From Yimella sp. (GTDB lineage: Bacteria > Actinomycetota > Actinomycetes > Actinomycetales > Dermatophilaceae), in contig JASLFY010000268.1 in NCBI GenBank assembly GCA_030150425.1, positions 1 through 9,091 of the forward strand: 9,091 bases of DNA. The letters run 5' to 3'. The notes beneath the pieces are model-generated. The model did not search any database and was not told the DNA's origin. It saw only the letters and a list, made by a program, of their open reading frames with translations. A program made the translations under genes and the position numbers. Positions 1 through 6,301 of this stretch are shown here, piece after piece. Position 1 is the first letter of the stretch; the number at the start of each line of letters is the position of its first letter.

Positions 1-1
1 G

Positions 2-136
2 ATCGGCTACGGCCCGTCGGCCAGCACCATCGGAGCAAGTCGGGCGGCCCGTCGAGCAGCGCTCGAGGTGGCCCGGCAGGTGCAGCAGACCGGGCACGCC
101 GCGAACGACACGCCGCGATCGGCGAGCCTCACCTAG
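2..136 (+). CDS. C-terminal tail of an unidentified protein (5' end outside window)
   Basis: The frame starting at base 2 is open for 44 codons and stops with TAG at 134-136. In this frame 37 of 44 codons end in G or C, as expected for a real gene here, and the other two forward frames do not show that. The tail starts IGYGPSASTIGAS, continues as an alanine- and arginine-rich, probably helical stretch (about residues 13-28 of the visible part), and ends in a polar sequence. I do not recognise the family with confidence; some flavodoxin/FMN-reductase-like proteins end in a similar way, but this is a weak impression. Its stop codon lies 8 bases inside the end of the oppositely oriented downstream gene, so the two genes converge and overlap. 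Confidence 0.6.
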   Translation: MGYGPSASTIGASRAARRAALEVARQVQQTGHAANDTPRSASLT

Positions 137-695
137 CTCGCACCACGTCGTACGCGGTGTGCACGACGCCGTTCCCGAACCGGTGAACCCCGGTGAGCCG
201 CAACTGCATTCGTACGTCGCCCGCGAGCCAGTGCGTACCGCGACCAACGGTCACCGGGCTGGCGTAGAACTCCACCGCATCCACGATTCCGGCGCGCAAG
301 GCCTGCGCCGCCAGGGTCGGACCGCCGATCGACACGTCGCCGTCGACCTCCTCCACCATCCGCCGCACCGCGACCGGGTCGAACTCCCGGATCACCGTGG
401 TGCGCGACGTCTCCGCCGCGGCGAGCGTGCGGGAGTGGACGATCTTGTCCCGCCCGCGCCACTGGAGCGCGTACGCCTGCTCCTCCGGTTCGGCGCCCGG
501 ACCGGTGCCGTAGGTCTCCCAGACCTTCAACACGTCGTACAGCCGGCGCCCGTAGAGCTCGAGTACCACCGCCCGGTCACGGCCGTTCAGGTAGGCGTGA
601 ACCTCGGAATCCGGTGTGCACCAGTCGAACTCACCTTGCTCGTCGTTCACGAAGCCGTCGAGCGAACCGATGCAGGTGTAGACCAGTCGTCCCAT
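129..695 (-). CDS. Dihydrofolate reductase family protein (RibD C-terminal domain)
   Basis: This 188-residue protein has the single-domain layout of the RibD_C/dihydrofolate-reductase-fold family. These are presumed NADPH-dependent reductases of the cytoplasm, and most have no known substrate. The N-terminal strand and loop YTCIGSLDGFVND (residues 6-18) is followed by FDW (23-25) and LYGRRLYDVL (47-56). The nucleotide-binding segment SIGGPTLAAQAL is at 122-133, and the late strand SPVTVGRGTHWL at 146-157 matches the family's usual PVxxGxGxxxF motif. I chose the ATG at 693-695 because family members start just before this strand and because GGGAG lies 9 bases upstream (complement of 705-709). 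An in-frame start at 761 would add 22 residues unlike the family. The gene is divergent from the aldo/keto reductase and converges with the gene at the left edge. The fold is clear; the substrate cannot be stated. Confidence 0.88.
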   Translation of the reverse strand: MGRLVYTCIGSLDGFVNDEQGEFDWCTPDSEVHAYLNGRDRAVVLELYGRRLYDVLKVWETYGTGPGAEPEEQAYALQWRGRDKIVHSRTLAAAETSRTTVIREFDPVAVRRMVEEVDGDVSIGGPTLAAQALRAGIVDAVEFYASPVTVGRGTHWLAGDVRMQLRLTGVHRFGNGVVHTAYDVVRAR

Positions 696-778
696 CGCCC
701 CAATCTCCCACCGACCGACCGGTTCGGCCAGGGCTGCGATGATGGTTCGGTATCCGATCAACCGTCAGGAGCGCTGCC
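696..778. promoter_or_regulatory. Divergent intergenic region with imperfect palindrome
   Basis: These 83 bases separate two divergent starts, so both promoters must lie here unless they extend into the genes. A 13-base imperfect inverted repeat, CCGACCGGTTCGG, sits at 715-727; five of its six base pairs match around a central G, and CCGA is repeated directly before it. It lies 20-32 bases upstream of the - strand start, where a repressor site could sit. I see no convincing -35/-10 pair on either strand; TATCCG at 751-756 is a weak -10 candidate for the + strand gene. The assignment as an operator is inference. Confidence 0.35.
767..771 (+). promoter_or_regulatory. Ribosome binding site of the aldo/keto reductase
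   Basis: AGGAG ends 7 bases before the ATG at 779. It fixes that start and is one of only two good Shine-Dalgarno sequences in the window; the other precedes the - strand gene. Confidence 0.75.
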
Positions 779-1633
779 ATGACCTCTCCCACTCTCGCCG
801 GTCACCCGGTGAACCGCATCGGCTTCGGCGCCATGCAGCTACCCGGCCCGGGCGTCTTCGGTCCGCCGCGCGACCGCGACGCCGCGCTGGCCGTGCTGCG
901 CCGCGCGGTCGAACTCGGCGCGAACCACATCGACACCTCCCAGTTCTACGGACCGGACGTCTCGAACGAGCTGATCCGTGAGGCGCTGGCGCCCTACCCG
1001 GACGACCTGATCCTGGTCTCGAAGATCGGTGCCCGCCGCGGCGACGACGCGAGCTGGCTGCCCGACCAGCACCCCGAGGCGCTCAAGCGCGACGCCCACC
1101 GCAACCTGGAGACGCTCGGCGTAGACCGCCTGCCGGTCATCAACCTGCGGGTCATGCCGCGTGAGGAGATCGGCGACGCCGACTTCTGCCCGCTGGAGGA
1201 CCAGTTGCAGGCGATGCGTGAACTGGTCGACGAGGGGGTGATCGAGGCGTTCGGCATCAGCAATGTGACGACCGACCAGGCCCGCACCGCGCTCGACGCG
1301 GGCGCGGTCTGCGTGCAGAACGCGTACAACCTCCTGCATCGCGACGACGACGCCACGCTCGAGTTGTGCCGCGAGCGGGGCGTCGCGTACGTGCCGTTCT
1401 TCCCGCTCGGCTCGGCGTTCCCCGGCATGCCGAAGGTCACCGAGGACGAGCGCGTCATCGCGATCGCGCAGCGTCACGACGCGAGCGCGAGCCAGGTCGG
1501 TCTCGCGTGGCTGTTGGCCCGCGCCGAGAACATCCTGCTCATCCCCGGCACCTCCTCGGTCGCCCACCTCGAGGAGAACATGGCGGCCGGCGAGTTGGCC
1601 CTCACCGAACAGGATCTCGCCGAACTCGGCTGA
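779..1633 (+). CDS. pdxI: Aldo/keto reductase, YdbC/PdxI type (probable pyridoxal reductase)
   Basis: This 284-residue protein resembles E. coli YdbC (PdxI) along its whole length, judged from memory of that sequence. PdxI reduces pyridoxal to pyridoxine with NADPH in vitamin B6 salvage. Shared blocks include GFGAMQLPGPGVFGPPRDRD (residues 15-34), NHIDTSQFYGP (49-59), SKIGARRGDDASWLP (81-95), VINLRVM (120-126) and the cofactor-binding IPGTSSVAHLEENMAA (255-270). Three of the four classical catalytic residues are visible: Asp52, Tyr57 and Lys82. The usual catalytic His is replaced by Arg124, as in YdbC, so this is a subfamily trait rather than damage. The start is supported by AGGAG 7 bases upstream. 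The gene appears to stand alone, diverging from the reductase-fold gene on its left. Fold and subfamily are strong; pyridoxal as substrate is transferred by similarity only. Confidence 0.88.
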   Translation: MTSPTLAGHPVNRIGFGAMQLPGPGVFGPPRDRDAALAVLRRAVELGANHIDTSQFYGPDVSNELIREALAPYPDDLILVSKIGARRGDDASWLPDQHPEALKRDAHRNLETLGVDRLPVINLRVMPREEIGDADFCPLEDQLQAMRELVDEGVIEAFGISNVTTDQARTALDAGAVCVQNAYNLLHRDDDATLELCRERGVAYVPFFPLGSAFPGMPKVTEDERVIAIAQRHDASASQVGLAWLLARAENILLIPGTSSVAHLEENMAAGELALTEQDLAELG

Positions 1634-1650
1634 CCCGCTGATCGGTCCTT

Positions 1651-1668
1651 GCATACAAGGTTGTACGC
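1651..1668 (+). promoter_or_regulatory. Probable GntR-family operator (18-base palindrome)
   Basis: GCATACAAGGTTGTACGC reads as two 8-base arms, GCATACAA and TTGTACGC, around GG; seven of eight base pairs match. It ends 7 bases before the regulator's ATG and covers the likely -10 box (1664-1669). Regulators of the GntR/FadR group commonly bind short palindromes near their own promoters, so autorepression, with co-control of the linked transporter, is the natural reading. A second, overlapping, less perfect palindrome, TTGCATACAA, spans 1650-1659. The binding protein is inferred from position only. Confidence 0.6.
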
Positions 1669-1669
1669 T
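1664..1669 (+). promoter_or_regulatory. Candidate -10 box of the gntR-MFS operon (leaderless)
   Basis: TACGCT fits the actinobacterial TANNNT -10 pattern. Its last base is 7 positions before the A of the ATG at 1676, so transcription would begin at or next to the start codon. No usable Shine-Dalgarno is present: AGGA at 1670-1673 is only 2 bases from the ATG. No clear -35 element is visible. Confidence 0.45.
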
Positions 1670-1675
1670 AGGACC

Positions 1676-2323
1676 ATGTCCTCAGCAGTCGACCGCGCCT
1701 ACACCCATGTCAGAGAACACATCCTCGACGGAAGCCTGCCCGCCGGCGACCTGCTGAGCGAAGCGGTCATCGGCGGGCAGCTCGGTATCAGCCGGACTCC
1801 GGTACACGCAGCGTTCCTGCGACTGGCCGGCGAGGGTTTCCTCACGCTGGTCCCCCGGCGCGGTGCCGTGGTCGTCCCGGTGTCACCGCAGGAGGCTGCG
1901 GACGTCCTCGACGTACGCCTCGCGCTGGAGGCCGGCGCCGTCCGTCGCCTCGCGGACCTCCCGGCCGCCGATCGTGCGGCGCTCGCCGAGACGCTCGCCG
2001 AAATCGTCGGCGAACAGCACGACCTCGCCGCCGCCGGCGACCTGGAGGCCTTCGCCCACGCCGACGAGGCGTTCCACCGGGCCGTCGTGAACGCCGCCGG
2101 GAATGCGGTCGCCGAGGACCTGTACGCCTCGATCGCCGACCGGCAACGACGGATGACCATCGGCTCGGTCCGCGGACGCCCGGATCACCTCGCGACGCTC
2201 ACCGCCGAACACGAGGCGCTCGCGGCCCTGGTCGCCGCTGGTGACCGGAACGGTTTCGAGGCCGCCCTCCACGCCCACCTGTGGACCACCCACGACGTGC
2301 TCACCGGGCGGACCGACCGATGA
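1676..2323 (+). CDS. GntR family transcriptional regulator with FCD ligand-binding domain
   Basis: This 215-residue cytoplasmic DNA-binding protein has the FadR-subfamily layout. A winged helix-turn-helix lies at about residues 5-70, with LSEAVIGGQLGISRTPV at 27-43 and the wing PRRGAVVV at 60-67. An all-helical FCD effector domain follows. Its probable metal or ligand residues are in DEAFHRAVVNAAGN, EHEAL and HAHL. The helix normally reading TPVREAL is TPVHAAF here, so the Arg that usually contacts DNA is His. I chose the ATG at 1676; an upstream in-frame TTG at 1649 would place the operator palindrome inside the coding region and add nine residues unlike the family. The stop codon overlaps the transporter start by four bases (ATGA), so the two are translated together and the transporter is its likely target. 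The effector is unknown, but FCD proteins often sense small organic acids. Confidence 0.92.
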   Translation: MSSAVDRAYTHVREHILDGSLPAGDLLSEAVIGGQLGISRTPVHAAFLRLAGEGFLTLVPRRGAVVVPVSPQEAADVLDVRLALEAGAVRRLADLPAADRAALAETLAEIVGEQHDLAAAGDLEAFAHADEAFHRAVVNAAGNAVAEDLYASIADRQRRMTIGSVRGRPDHLATLTAEHEALAALVAAGDRNGFEAALHAHLWTTHDVLTGRTDR

Positions 2324-3561
2324 GCAGGGACCACGCCTGGCGCCCGGTCGCGGTCTCGATGTTCGTGATCGGCTGGGGCGGCAACCAGTTCACTCCCCTG
2401 CTCGGGGTGTACCGATCGGTCGAGGGCTATTCCCAGCTCGACGTCGACGTCTTCCTCGGCGCGTACGTCGTGGGCCTGGTCCCCGGGCTGTTGGTCGCCT
2501 CCGCGCTCTCCGACCGCTACGGCCGCCGCCCGGTCATGGTCGGCGGACTGGTCGCATCGGTGATCGGCAGCCTGTTCCTGGCCGCCGCCGAACCGCTCGG
2601 AGCGGACGCCCTCCTGATCGGGCGCGCGCTGTCCGGAATCGCCGTCGGTATCGCGATGGCGGTCGGCACCGCCTGGGTGACGGAGCTGTCGGAACCGCCG
2701 TACGCCGAGGCTGCCGCGGGCACCGGTGCCCGCCGCGCCGCCGGCTGCCTGTCCGCCGGGTTGGGGCTCGGCCCCGGTGTTGCCGGCATCCTCGCCCAGT
2801 GGACCCGGCCGGCACTGCTGTGGCCGTTCCTGCTCCACGCCGCGCTGGTCCTCCCGGCGCTCGTGGCCCTGGTCCGCACGGGCGTGGAGACCCACTCCGA
2901 GCCGGGCGCCCCGCTGCGTCTGGCCCACCGGCTGCGGGTGCCCGCCGCCGGTCACCGCCGATTCGTCCGGGTCGTGCTGCCGATGGCACCGTGGATCTTC
3001 GGGTCGGCCGGCATCGCCTACGCGATCGTGCCGCAGGTCGTGCACAGCGAGCTCGGCGACGGCGCACTGCTGTTCACGACGGCCCTCACCGTCGCGACCC
3101 TGGGCACTGGCGTCCTGGTGCAGCCCTTGGCCCGTCGCCTGGACGACCGCTCGACATCCCGGGCGGTCACCGTCTCGATGGTGCTGATGAGCCTCGGAGT
3201 GGTCGCGGCCGCACTCACCGCAGGCACCCACGCGGTGTGGCTCGCCGTCGTGGTCGCTCTGCTTCTCGGCGCGGCGTACGGCATCGCGGTCGTCTCCGGA
3301 CTGCAGGAGGTGCAGCGCATCGCCGCTCCCGACGAGCGCGCCGGACTCACCGGGGTCTACTACGCACTCGCGTATGTCGGCTTCCTGCTGCCGGCGCTGC
3401 TGGCCGGTCTGAGCCCGTACGTCGACTACCCGACCATGCTGCTCGCCGTCGCCGTCGTGGCCGCCGGGTGCACGGCCGTCTGCGGCACCGGATGGGCCAA
3501 GCATCTGCCGGTGGGAGTCACCACCGCCGCGACGAACCGAGTCGTGGAACCGACGCACTGA
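2320..3561 (+). CDS. MFS family transporter
   Basis: This 413-residue integral membrane protein has the length and hydrophobic pattern of a 12-helix major facilitator permease. The signature loop between helices 2 and 3 is SDRYGRRPVMVGG (residues 64-76), and a weaker counterpart, ARRLDDRSTSRAV (271-283), lies in the second half. A long polar loop at about 186-215 separates the two six-helix halves. The cytoplasmic tail is short. The ATG at 2320 overlaps the regulator's stop as ATGA and so is reached by translational coupling; a GTG at 2281 would put 13 charged residues before helix 1 and is less likely. MFS proteins next to a GntR/FCD regulator often export drugs or move organic acids; the substrate here cannot be told from sequence. 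The gene ends 65 bases before the lysE-like gene. Confidence 0.9.
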   Translation: MSRDHAWRPVAVSMFVIGWGGNQFTPLLGVYRSVEGYSQLDVDVFLGAYVVGLVPGLLVASALSDRYGRRPVMVGGLVASVIGSLFLAAAEPLGADALLIGRALSGIAVGIAMAVGTAWVTELSEPPYAEAAAGTGARRAAGCLSAGLGLGPGVAGILAQWTRPALLWPFLLHAALVLPALVALVRTGVETHSEPGAPLRLAHRLRVPAAGHRRFVRVVLPMAPWIFGSAGIAYAIVPQVVHSELGDGALLFTTALTVATLGTGVLVQPLARRLDDRSTSRAVTVSMVLMSLGVVAAALTAGTHAVWLAVVVALLLGAAYGIAVVSGLQEVQRIAAPDERAGLTGVYYALAYVGFLLPALLAGLSPYVDYPTMLLAVAVVAAGCTAVCGTGWAKHLPVGVTTAATNRVVEPTH

Positions 3562-3613
3562 CCATTGCCCGCGTGAACGTGGACGTGACTGGCCGGTTTC
3601 ACCGCTGAAAACG

Positions 3614-3619
3614 CATACT
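3614..3619 (+). promoter_or_regulatory. Candidate -10 box of the lysE-like gene (leaderless)
   Basis: CATACT is close to TATAAT and ends 8 bases before the A of ATG 3627, with no Shine-Dalgarno between. A small perfect inverted repeat, TTTCA-CCGC-TGAAA (3597-3610), lies directly upstream and could be a regulator site. The rest of the 65-base gap shows nothing else. Confidence 0.4.
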
Positions 3620-3626
3620 CCGAACC

Positions 3627-4244
3627 ATGGCGCACTACTTCAGCTTCGTGATGTTCGCGGCGGTGATCGCCGTCGCACCGGGTCCCGACACCTTCCTCAC
3701 CCTGCGTAACACGGTCATCGGCGGCCGCGTACGCGGTCTGTGGACCACCGTCGGCATCTGCGTCGCGGGCGCGACGCAAGGCGTCCTCGCGGCGGTCGGC
3801 CTCGGCGCGATCATCGCCGGCTCGCGGCCGGTTTTCGAAACCATCCGCTGGGCCGGCGTCGCCTACCTGACCTACCTCGGCGTCATGGCGTTCCGCGCCG
3901 CCTGGCGCGCCCACGACACCGACTGGACGGCGCCCACCCGAACTGCGGCGTCCCCGCGTCGCGCGCTGCGCCAGGGCTTCCTGTGCAACATCACCAATCC
4001 CAAGGTGCTCGCGTTCAACCTCGCGGTGCTCCCCCAGTTCGTGGCGCCCGGCACCCCGATGGTCGGGATCATCGCGTACGCCCTCACGCTCACCCTGGTC
4101 GGTCTGCTGGTGCTGCTGGCCGTCGTCGGCCTCGCTGGCAAGGCGCGAGCGGCCTTGCAGCGCAAGCGGACCCAACGGGCGATCGAGGCCGGCACCGGCA
4201 CCGTCATGCTCGGCTTCGCGGCCGCTCTGGCCGACCACGCCTGA
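3627..4244 (+). CDS. LysE/RhtB family amino-acid exporter
   Basis: This 205-residue inner-membrane protein has the usual LysE/RhtB family length and about six hydrophobic segments. The signature PGPDTFLTLRNTVIGGRVRG (residues 18-37) follows the first helix. The second family block, RQGFLCNITNPKVLAFNLAV (115-134), precedes the C-terminal helices. A polar, basic loop at about 92-115 separates the halves. Family members export amino acids or related metabolites such as lysine, arginine, threonine and homoserine lactones; this sequence most resembles the RhtB branch, but the substrate is not determined. The gene has its own likely promoter and no strong Shine-Dalgarno. No LysG/ArgP-type LysR regulator is adjacent, so the classical lysEG arrangement is absent. 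Confidence 0.92.
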   Translation: MAHYFSFVMFAAVIAVAPGPDTFLTLRNTVIGGRVRGLWTTVGICVAGATQGVLAAVGLGAIIAGSRPVFETIRWAGVAYLTYLGVMAFRAAWRAHDTDWTAPTRTAASPRRALRQGFLCNITNPKVLAFNLAVLPQFVAPGTPMVGIIAYALTLTLVGLLVLLAVVGLAGKARAALQRKRTQRAIEAGTGTVMLGFAAALADHA

Positions 4245-4283
4245 TCCGATCAGGGTTCCCAGGAAACGATCGGGAAACTCCCG
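4241..4283 (+). terminator. Cluster of small inverted repeats after lysE-like gene
   Basis: Three short hairpins lie in a row: CTGAT-CCG-ATCAG (4241-4253, including the stop codon), TTCC-CA-GGAA (4256-4265) and CGGGA-AAC-TCCCG (4271-4283). Each arm is perfect but only 4-5 bases long, and no T-tract follows. They could act as a weak T-less terminator of the kind proposed for actinobacteria, or as an operator for the next gene. Confidence 0.35.
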
Positions 4284-4306
4284 GATTGGCGGCGCACGCT
4301 GCAGTC

Positions 4307-5488
4307 GTGTCGCTGACTGGTAACGCCTTCCCGTTCGCCCTCGCCGTCGGAGCGGTCCTGCTGCTGATCGCGCTGGTCGTCGGCTTCCCCGCCGTACGCA
4401 ACCGCTGGCTCGCTGGGGCTGCCCGCGGCGTCCTCGCGCTGCTGATGAACGCGGCCGTGGTGACCCTGGCGTTCGTGCTGCTCAACGACCAGTACGGCTT
4501 CTACCCCAGCTGGCAGGACCTCGTCGGCTACCACTCCACTGCGCTGACCGTGCGGCACGGCAGCAGTTCACAGCACGCGACCGAGGCGAAGGTGCGCGGC
4601 GTCGGCTTCACCCAGTGGCACACCCCGCAGACCCTGCCGCCGCTGCCGAGCCCGGGATCCCGTTGGCAGCGCTACACGGTGCACGGACCGACCAGCAACT
4701 TCCGCAACGAGGTCGACGTGTACCTGCCGGCGGGGTACAACCCGGCCTCCTCGCGTACGTACCCGGTGGTACTCGGACTGCACGGATTCCCCGGCGACAT
4801 CGCCTCGTTCAGCCGCTTCCACGTGATCGCCAGCATCGACCGGATGGTTGCCGAGCACCGGATGCAGGCGCCGATCGTGGTGCTGCCCTCGATCAACGAC
4901 CCGGTCGACCTGGACACCGAGTGCGTGAACGCCGCGAACGGGCCGAAGGCGGAGAACTGGCTGGCGCACGACGTCCCGCAGTGGGTCGTCGACCACTTCC
5001 GGGTGCGCCGCGACCGCACCTCCTGGGCCACCTGGGGACTGTCGTTCGGCGGCTGGTGCTCCGCGCTGCTCGGCATGCGCCACCCGGACGTGTTCGGCGC
5101 GTCGGTGGTGATGGAGGGCTACTTCACCCCCGACTTCAGCTCCAATTACGTCCCGTTCCGCCCCGGATCGAAGGCGTACGCCGCGTACGACCTGGTGCGC
5201 CTCGCCCGTTCCAAGCACGCTCCGCCGCTGAACCTGTGGCTGCTGACCAGCAAGGAGGACACACTCAGCTACCCCTCCAGCGCCGCGATGGTGCGCGACG
5301 CCCGTGCGCCGATGTCGGTCACCGCTGTCCTGCTCAAGCACGGCGGCCACGTTCCGGGCGTGTGGGTGCCGTACGAGGACCGCTCGTTCACCTGGTTGGC
5401 GAACGTCCTGCCCGGCTTCGACCCGCTCACGGCGGTGTACGCCCATCCCTACCAGTCGAAGGTGCACACGGCCACCAGCCACCGGTGA
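4307..5488 (+). CDS. Membrane-anchored esterase (esterase D / antigen 85 superfamily)
   Basis: This 393-residue alpha/beta-hydrolase has two N-terminal membrane helices, at about residues 11-29 and 41-59. The short loop between them carries Arg31, Arg33 and Arg40. By the positive-inside rule this loop is cytoplasmic, so the catalytic domain faces outside. After a linker, the domain begins near residue 120. It shows the strand YPVVLGLHGFPGD (152-164) with the oxyanion-hole HG, the nucleophile elbow GLSFGG with Ser246, a probable acid at Glu317/Asp318 (SKEDTLSY) and His348 (KHGGHVPG). Cys206 and Cys251 could form a disulfide. I chose GTG 4307 because the first helix begins soon after it; no Shine-Dalgarno precedes it, but CACGCT (4295-4300) fits a leaderless -10. 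Relatives include esterases and mycolyltransferases; nothing here shows mycolate transfer. The alpha/beta hydrolase gene follows closely. Confidence 0.85.
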   Translation: MSLTGNAFPFALAVGAVLLLIALVVGFPAVRNRWLAGAARGVLALLMNAAVVTLAFVLLNDQYGFYPSWQDLVGYHSTALTVRHGSSSQHATEAKVRGVGFTQWHTPQTLPPLPSPGSRWQRYTVHGPTSNFRNEVDVYLPAGYNPASSRTYPVVLGLHGFPGDIASFSRFHVIASIDRMVAEHRMQAPIVVLPSINDPVDLDTECVNAANGPKAENWLAHDVPQWVVDHFRVRRDRTSWATWGLSFGGWCSALLGMRHPDVFGASVVMEGYFTPDFSSNYVPFRPGSKAYAAYDLVRLARSKHAPPLNLWLLTSKEDTLSYPSSAAMVRDARAPMSVTAVLLKHGGHVPGVWVPYEDRSFTWLANVLPGFDPLTAVYAHPYQSKVHTATSHR

Positions 5489-5502
5489 GGGATGATGCGG
5501 GG

Positions 5503-6285
5503 ATGCTCAGCCGCCGCACCGTGATCGACGACCGGGCCGTCGCCTGGTTCGAACGACCCGCGTACGGCCGTACGAATCGTCCTGCGCTGCTGCTGATTCC
5601 GGGCCTCGGCATGACCTGGCGTTCGTTCCGTTGGTTGCTCACCGACCTCCCGTACGACCGCCGCATCCTCGCGGTCCACCCGCCCGGCGCGTACGGCAGC
5701 GACGTCGTCGCCGACATGACCGCGGCCGGTCAGGCCGCCCACCTGGGGCGCTGGCTGGACCGTCTCGACGACGCCGAGAACGTCGAGCTGCTCGGCCACT
5801 CGTACGGCGGGTTCGTCGCCGCCCGACTCGCCGCCCTCCGACCCCGCCGCGTCACGGCGCTCACGCTCGTCTCCCCCGCCCCGGACGCCCGCTGGACCCG
5901 GCTGTCACAGCACCTACTCGCGTTCGCCCGCGGGTCGGTCAAGGAGGACTGGCACACCGCCCCGCAGGCGGTCGTCGACTACCTGCGTGCCGACCCGCGC
6001 GTCATCGCCGGCTTCCGGGCCGACCTCGGCACCTCGGCCACCGACCTGATGGCCGGCGTCACCACGCCCACGCTCGTCGTCCGCGGCACGGACGACCAGG
6101 TCTGCAGCACCCGCTGGTGCGCCGACCTCGCGGCGGCCCGCCCGCACGGCCGGACCGCCGAGATCCACCGCGGCGCCCACGGCCTGCCGCAGGACGACCC
6201 GCAGACCCTCGCCCGGCTGCTCAACCCGGTGCCGCTGCCGAACCCCACCCGCGGGACGGTCGACACGGCGACCGGGCGCGGCTGA
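5503..6285 (+). CDS. Alpha/beta hydrolase
   Basis: This 260-residue soluble, probably cytoplasmic alpha/beta-hydrolase-fold protein has no signal peptide. The oxyanion region is LLIPGLGMTW (residues 30-39). The nucleophile elbow is GHSYGG with Ser100. The acid is Asp197 or Asp198 in RGTDDQV, and the catalytic His226 is in HRGAHGLPQ. A cap-domain insertion lies at about 127-180. The last 20 residues are proline- and threonine-rich and probably disordered. The substrate is unknown. ATG 5503 is my choice: GAGGGA lies 10 bases upstream, and GATGAT at 5491-5496 is a possible -10. A GTG at 5485 in the same frame overlaps the esterase stop as GTGA and would add six residues (reading VRDDAG); it cannot be excluded and would imply coupling to the esterase. 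Confidence 0.88.
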   Translation: MLSRRTVIDDRAVAWFERPAYGRTNRPALLLIPGLGMTWRSFRWLLTDLPYDRRILAVHPPGAYGSDVVADMTAAGQAAHLGRWLDRLDDAENVELLGHSYGGFVAARLAALRPRRVTALTLVSPAPDARWTRLSQHLLAFARGSVKEDWHTAPQAVVDYLRADPRVIAGFRADLGTSATDLMAGVTTPTLVVRGTDDQVCSTRWCADLAAARPHGRTAEIHRGAHGLPQDDPQTLARLLNPVPLPNPTRGTVDTATGRG

Positions 6286-6288
6286 CCG

Positions 6289-6294
6289 TATTCT
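6289..6294 (+). promoter_or_regulatory. Candidate -10 box of rlmC (leaderless)
   Basis: TATTCT fits TANNNT well and ends 8 bases before the A of ATG 6302. The 16-base gap to the preceding gene has no Shine-Dalgarno, so a leaderless rlmC transcript is plausible. Read-through from the hydrolase gene is also possible. Confidence 0.45.
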
Positions 6295-6301
6295 CGACGC
6301 C

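Noticed and set aside
839..1654. Open frame (271 codons) on the - strand opposite the aldo/keto reductase
   Set aside because: No recognisable fold, and it opposes a clearly identified gene.
2185..3558. Long open frame (457 codons) on the - strand opposite the MFS gene
   Set aside because: The product is rich in Arg, Gly, Asp and Gln with no domain, and the + strand frame has a clear 12-helix transporter. Such shadows are normal in high-GC DNA.
3572..3590. Repeated CGTGAAC / CGTGAC words after the MFS gene
   Set aside because: Too short and imperfect to call a repeat or regulator site.
2241..3608. Arg/Pro-rich + strand frame overlapping the transporter
   Set aside because: Composition typical of an out-of-frame reading of GC-rich coding DNA.
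3740..4306. Upstream extension of the esterase frame into the lysE-like gene
   Set aside because: The extension is an Arg/Pro/His-rich shadow of the lysE-like gene; the hydrophobic N-terminus after GTG 4307 marks the true start.
4615..5502. Upstream extension of the alpha/beta hydrolase frame through the esterase gene
   Set aside because: Composition is that of a shadow frame; family similarity starts just after ATG 5503.
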